Below are positions 7,985 to 8,198 of a stretch of DNA of 8,198 nt, one piece after another. Source of the stretch: Acaudatibacter sp035532115 (GTDB lineage Bacteria > Pseudomonadota > Alphaproteobacteria > Caulobacterales > Caulobacteraceae). The DNA is taken from positions 1-8,198 of the forward strand of contig DATKRO010000106.1 of the NCBI GenBank assembly GCA_035532115.1, given 5' to 3'. The notes below the pieces were generated by a model, which was not told the origin of the DNA, made no database searches, and saw only the letters and a list, made by a program, of their open reading frames with translations. How positions within the stretch are numbered: position 1 is the stretch's first letter; each line of letters begins with the position of its first letter. The translations under genes and the position numbers were made by a program.

Positions 7985-8198
7985 ATGCGAACGCGAATTC
8001 TTCTCGCCGCCACCACCGCGGCGCTGGCCGCCGGGTTCGGCGCTCTGGCGTTAGCGGCGCCGCAAGTTCCGAACTACATTCGCGCCGCCGTCGCCAATCC
8101 GGCCCGGCCGGCCTCCGACCGCGCCCGCGACGTGCTGCGCAAGCCTGCGCAGGTGGTCGCCTTCGCCGGGGTGCGGCGCGGCCAGAGGGTGCTCGAGC
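7985..8198 (+). CDS. Exported SAM-dependent methyltransferase-like protein, N-terminal part
   Basis: The gene runs off the window, leaving 71 codons. Residues 1-25 form a signal peptide: MRTRI, then a hydrophobic Ala/Leu core ending in GALALAA, with a plausible signal peptidase I site before PQVP. The mature start reads VPNYIRAAVANPARPASDRARD, then KPAQVVAFAGVRRGQRVLE at the edge. This matches the opening of a family of secreted predicted class I methyltransferases, in which the RP..D..RD...KPA..LAF.GV..G..V pattern is followed by an E-x-PGGG SAM-binding loop; that loop lies beyond the window, so the call rests on the N-terminus only. ATG at 7985 has a good Shine-Dalgarno. It is divergent from hemB across 94 bases. 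Substrate unknown. Confidence 0.7.
   Translation, partial: MRTRILLAATTAALAAGFGALALAAPQVPNYIRAAVANPARPASDRARDVLRKPAQVVAFAGVRRGQRVLE

Overview
The window looks like ordinary chromosomal sequence of a GC-rich, motile alphaproteobacterium. The clues are very high GC, a MotB with the alphaproteobacterial type of N-terminus, a HemB of the magnesium type found in Bradyrhizobium and Pseudomonas, a Bpt aminoacyl-tRNA-protein transferase, and a CTAGAGC-bounded palindromic intergenic element of a kind I recall from alphaproteobacterial genomes. A member of the Caulobacterales (Caulobacter or Phenylobacterium-like) is my best guess, but the sequence alone does not prove it.

Layout: 1-326 holds no gene. 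It contains a cluster of degenerate GC-rich direct repeats and hairpins (about 1-270), then a possible tRNA promoter. A tRNA-Val(UAC) gene follows at 327-403. On the minus strand come a two-domain VOC/glyoxalase-like protein (420-1244) and, upstream of it, a small DoxX-family membrane protein (1294-1767, GTG start); these probably form one operon. Divergent from doxX on the plus strand is a tight lemA-M48 metalloprotease pair (1954-2517 and 2531-3595), a membrane-proteolysis module. A 117-nt composite palindromic element (3592-3708) separates it from the convergent gene bpt (3735-4478, minus). Next, also minus, is motB, the flagellar stator subunit (4554-5438). Divergent from motB are a beta-hydroxyacid dehydrogenase (5526-6386) and a small five-helix membrane protein (6383-6862), whose TTG start overlaps the stop codon of the dehydrogenase. 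hemB (6874-7890, minus) converges on that pair. The window ends in the start of an exported SAM-dependent methyltransferase-like gene (7985 to edge, plus), divergent from hemB.

How the genes work together: most are housekeeping genes, namely translation (tRNA-Val), N-degron tagging (Bpt), heme synthesis (HemB), motility (MotB) and membrane-protein quality control (LemA/M48). No single pathway joins them. Clear local partnerships are lemA-M48 and dehydrogenase-TTG membrane protein (overlap), and more tentatively doxX-VOC and motB-bpt. Four of the nine complete protein genes appear to use GTG or TTG starts. I saw no CRISPR array, transposase, integrase, phage gene, toxin-antitoxin pair or defence system. 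The less-explained parts are the composite palindrome that supplies the stop codon of the M48 gene, the 5' repeat cluster, and the unnamed overlapping membrane protein. I do not think the window contains a demonstrable new multi-gene system.
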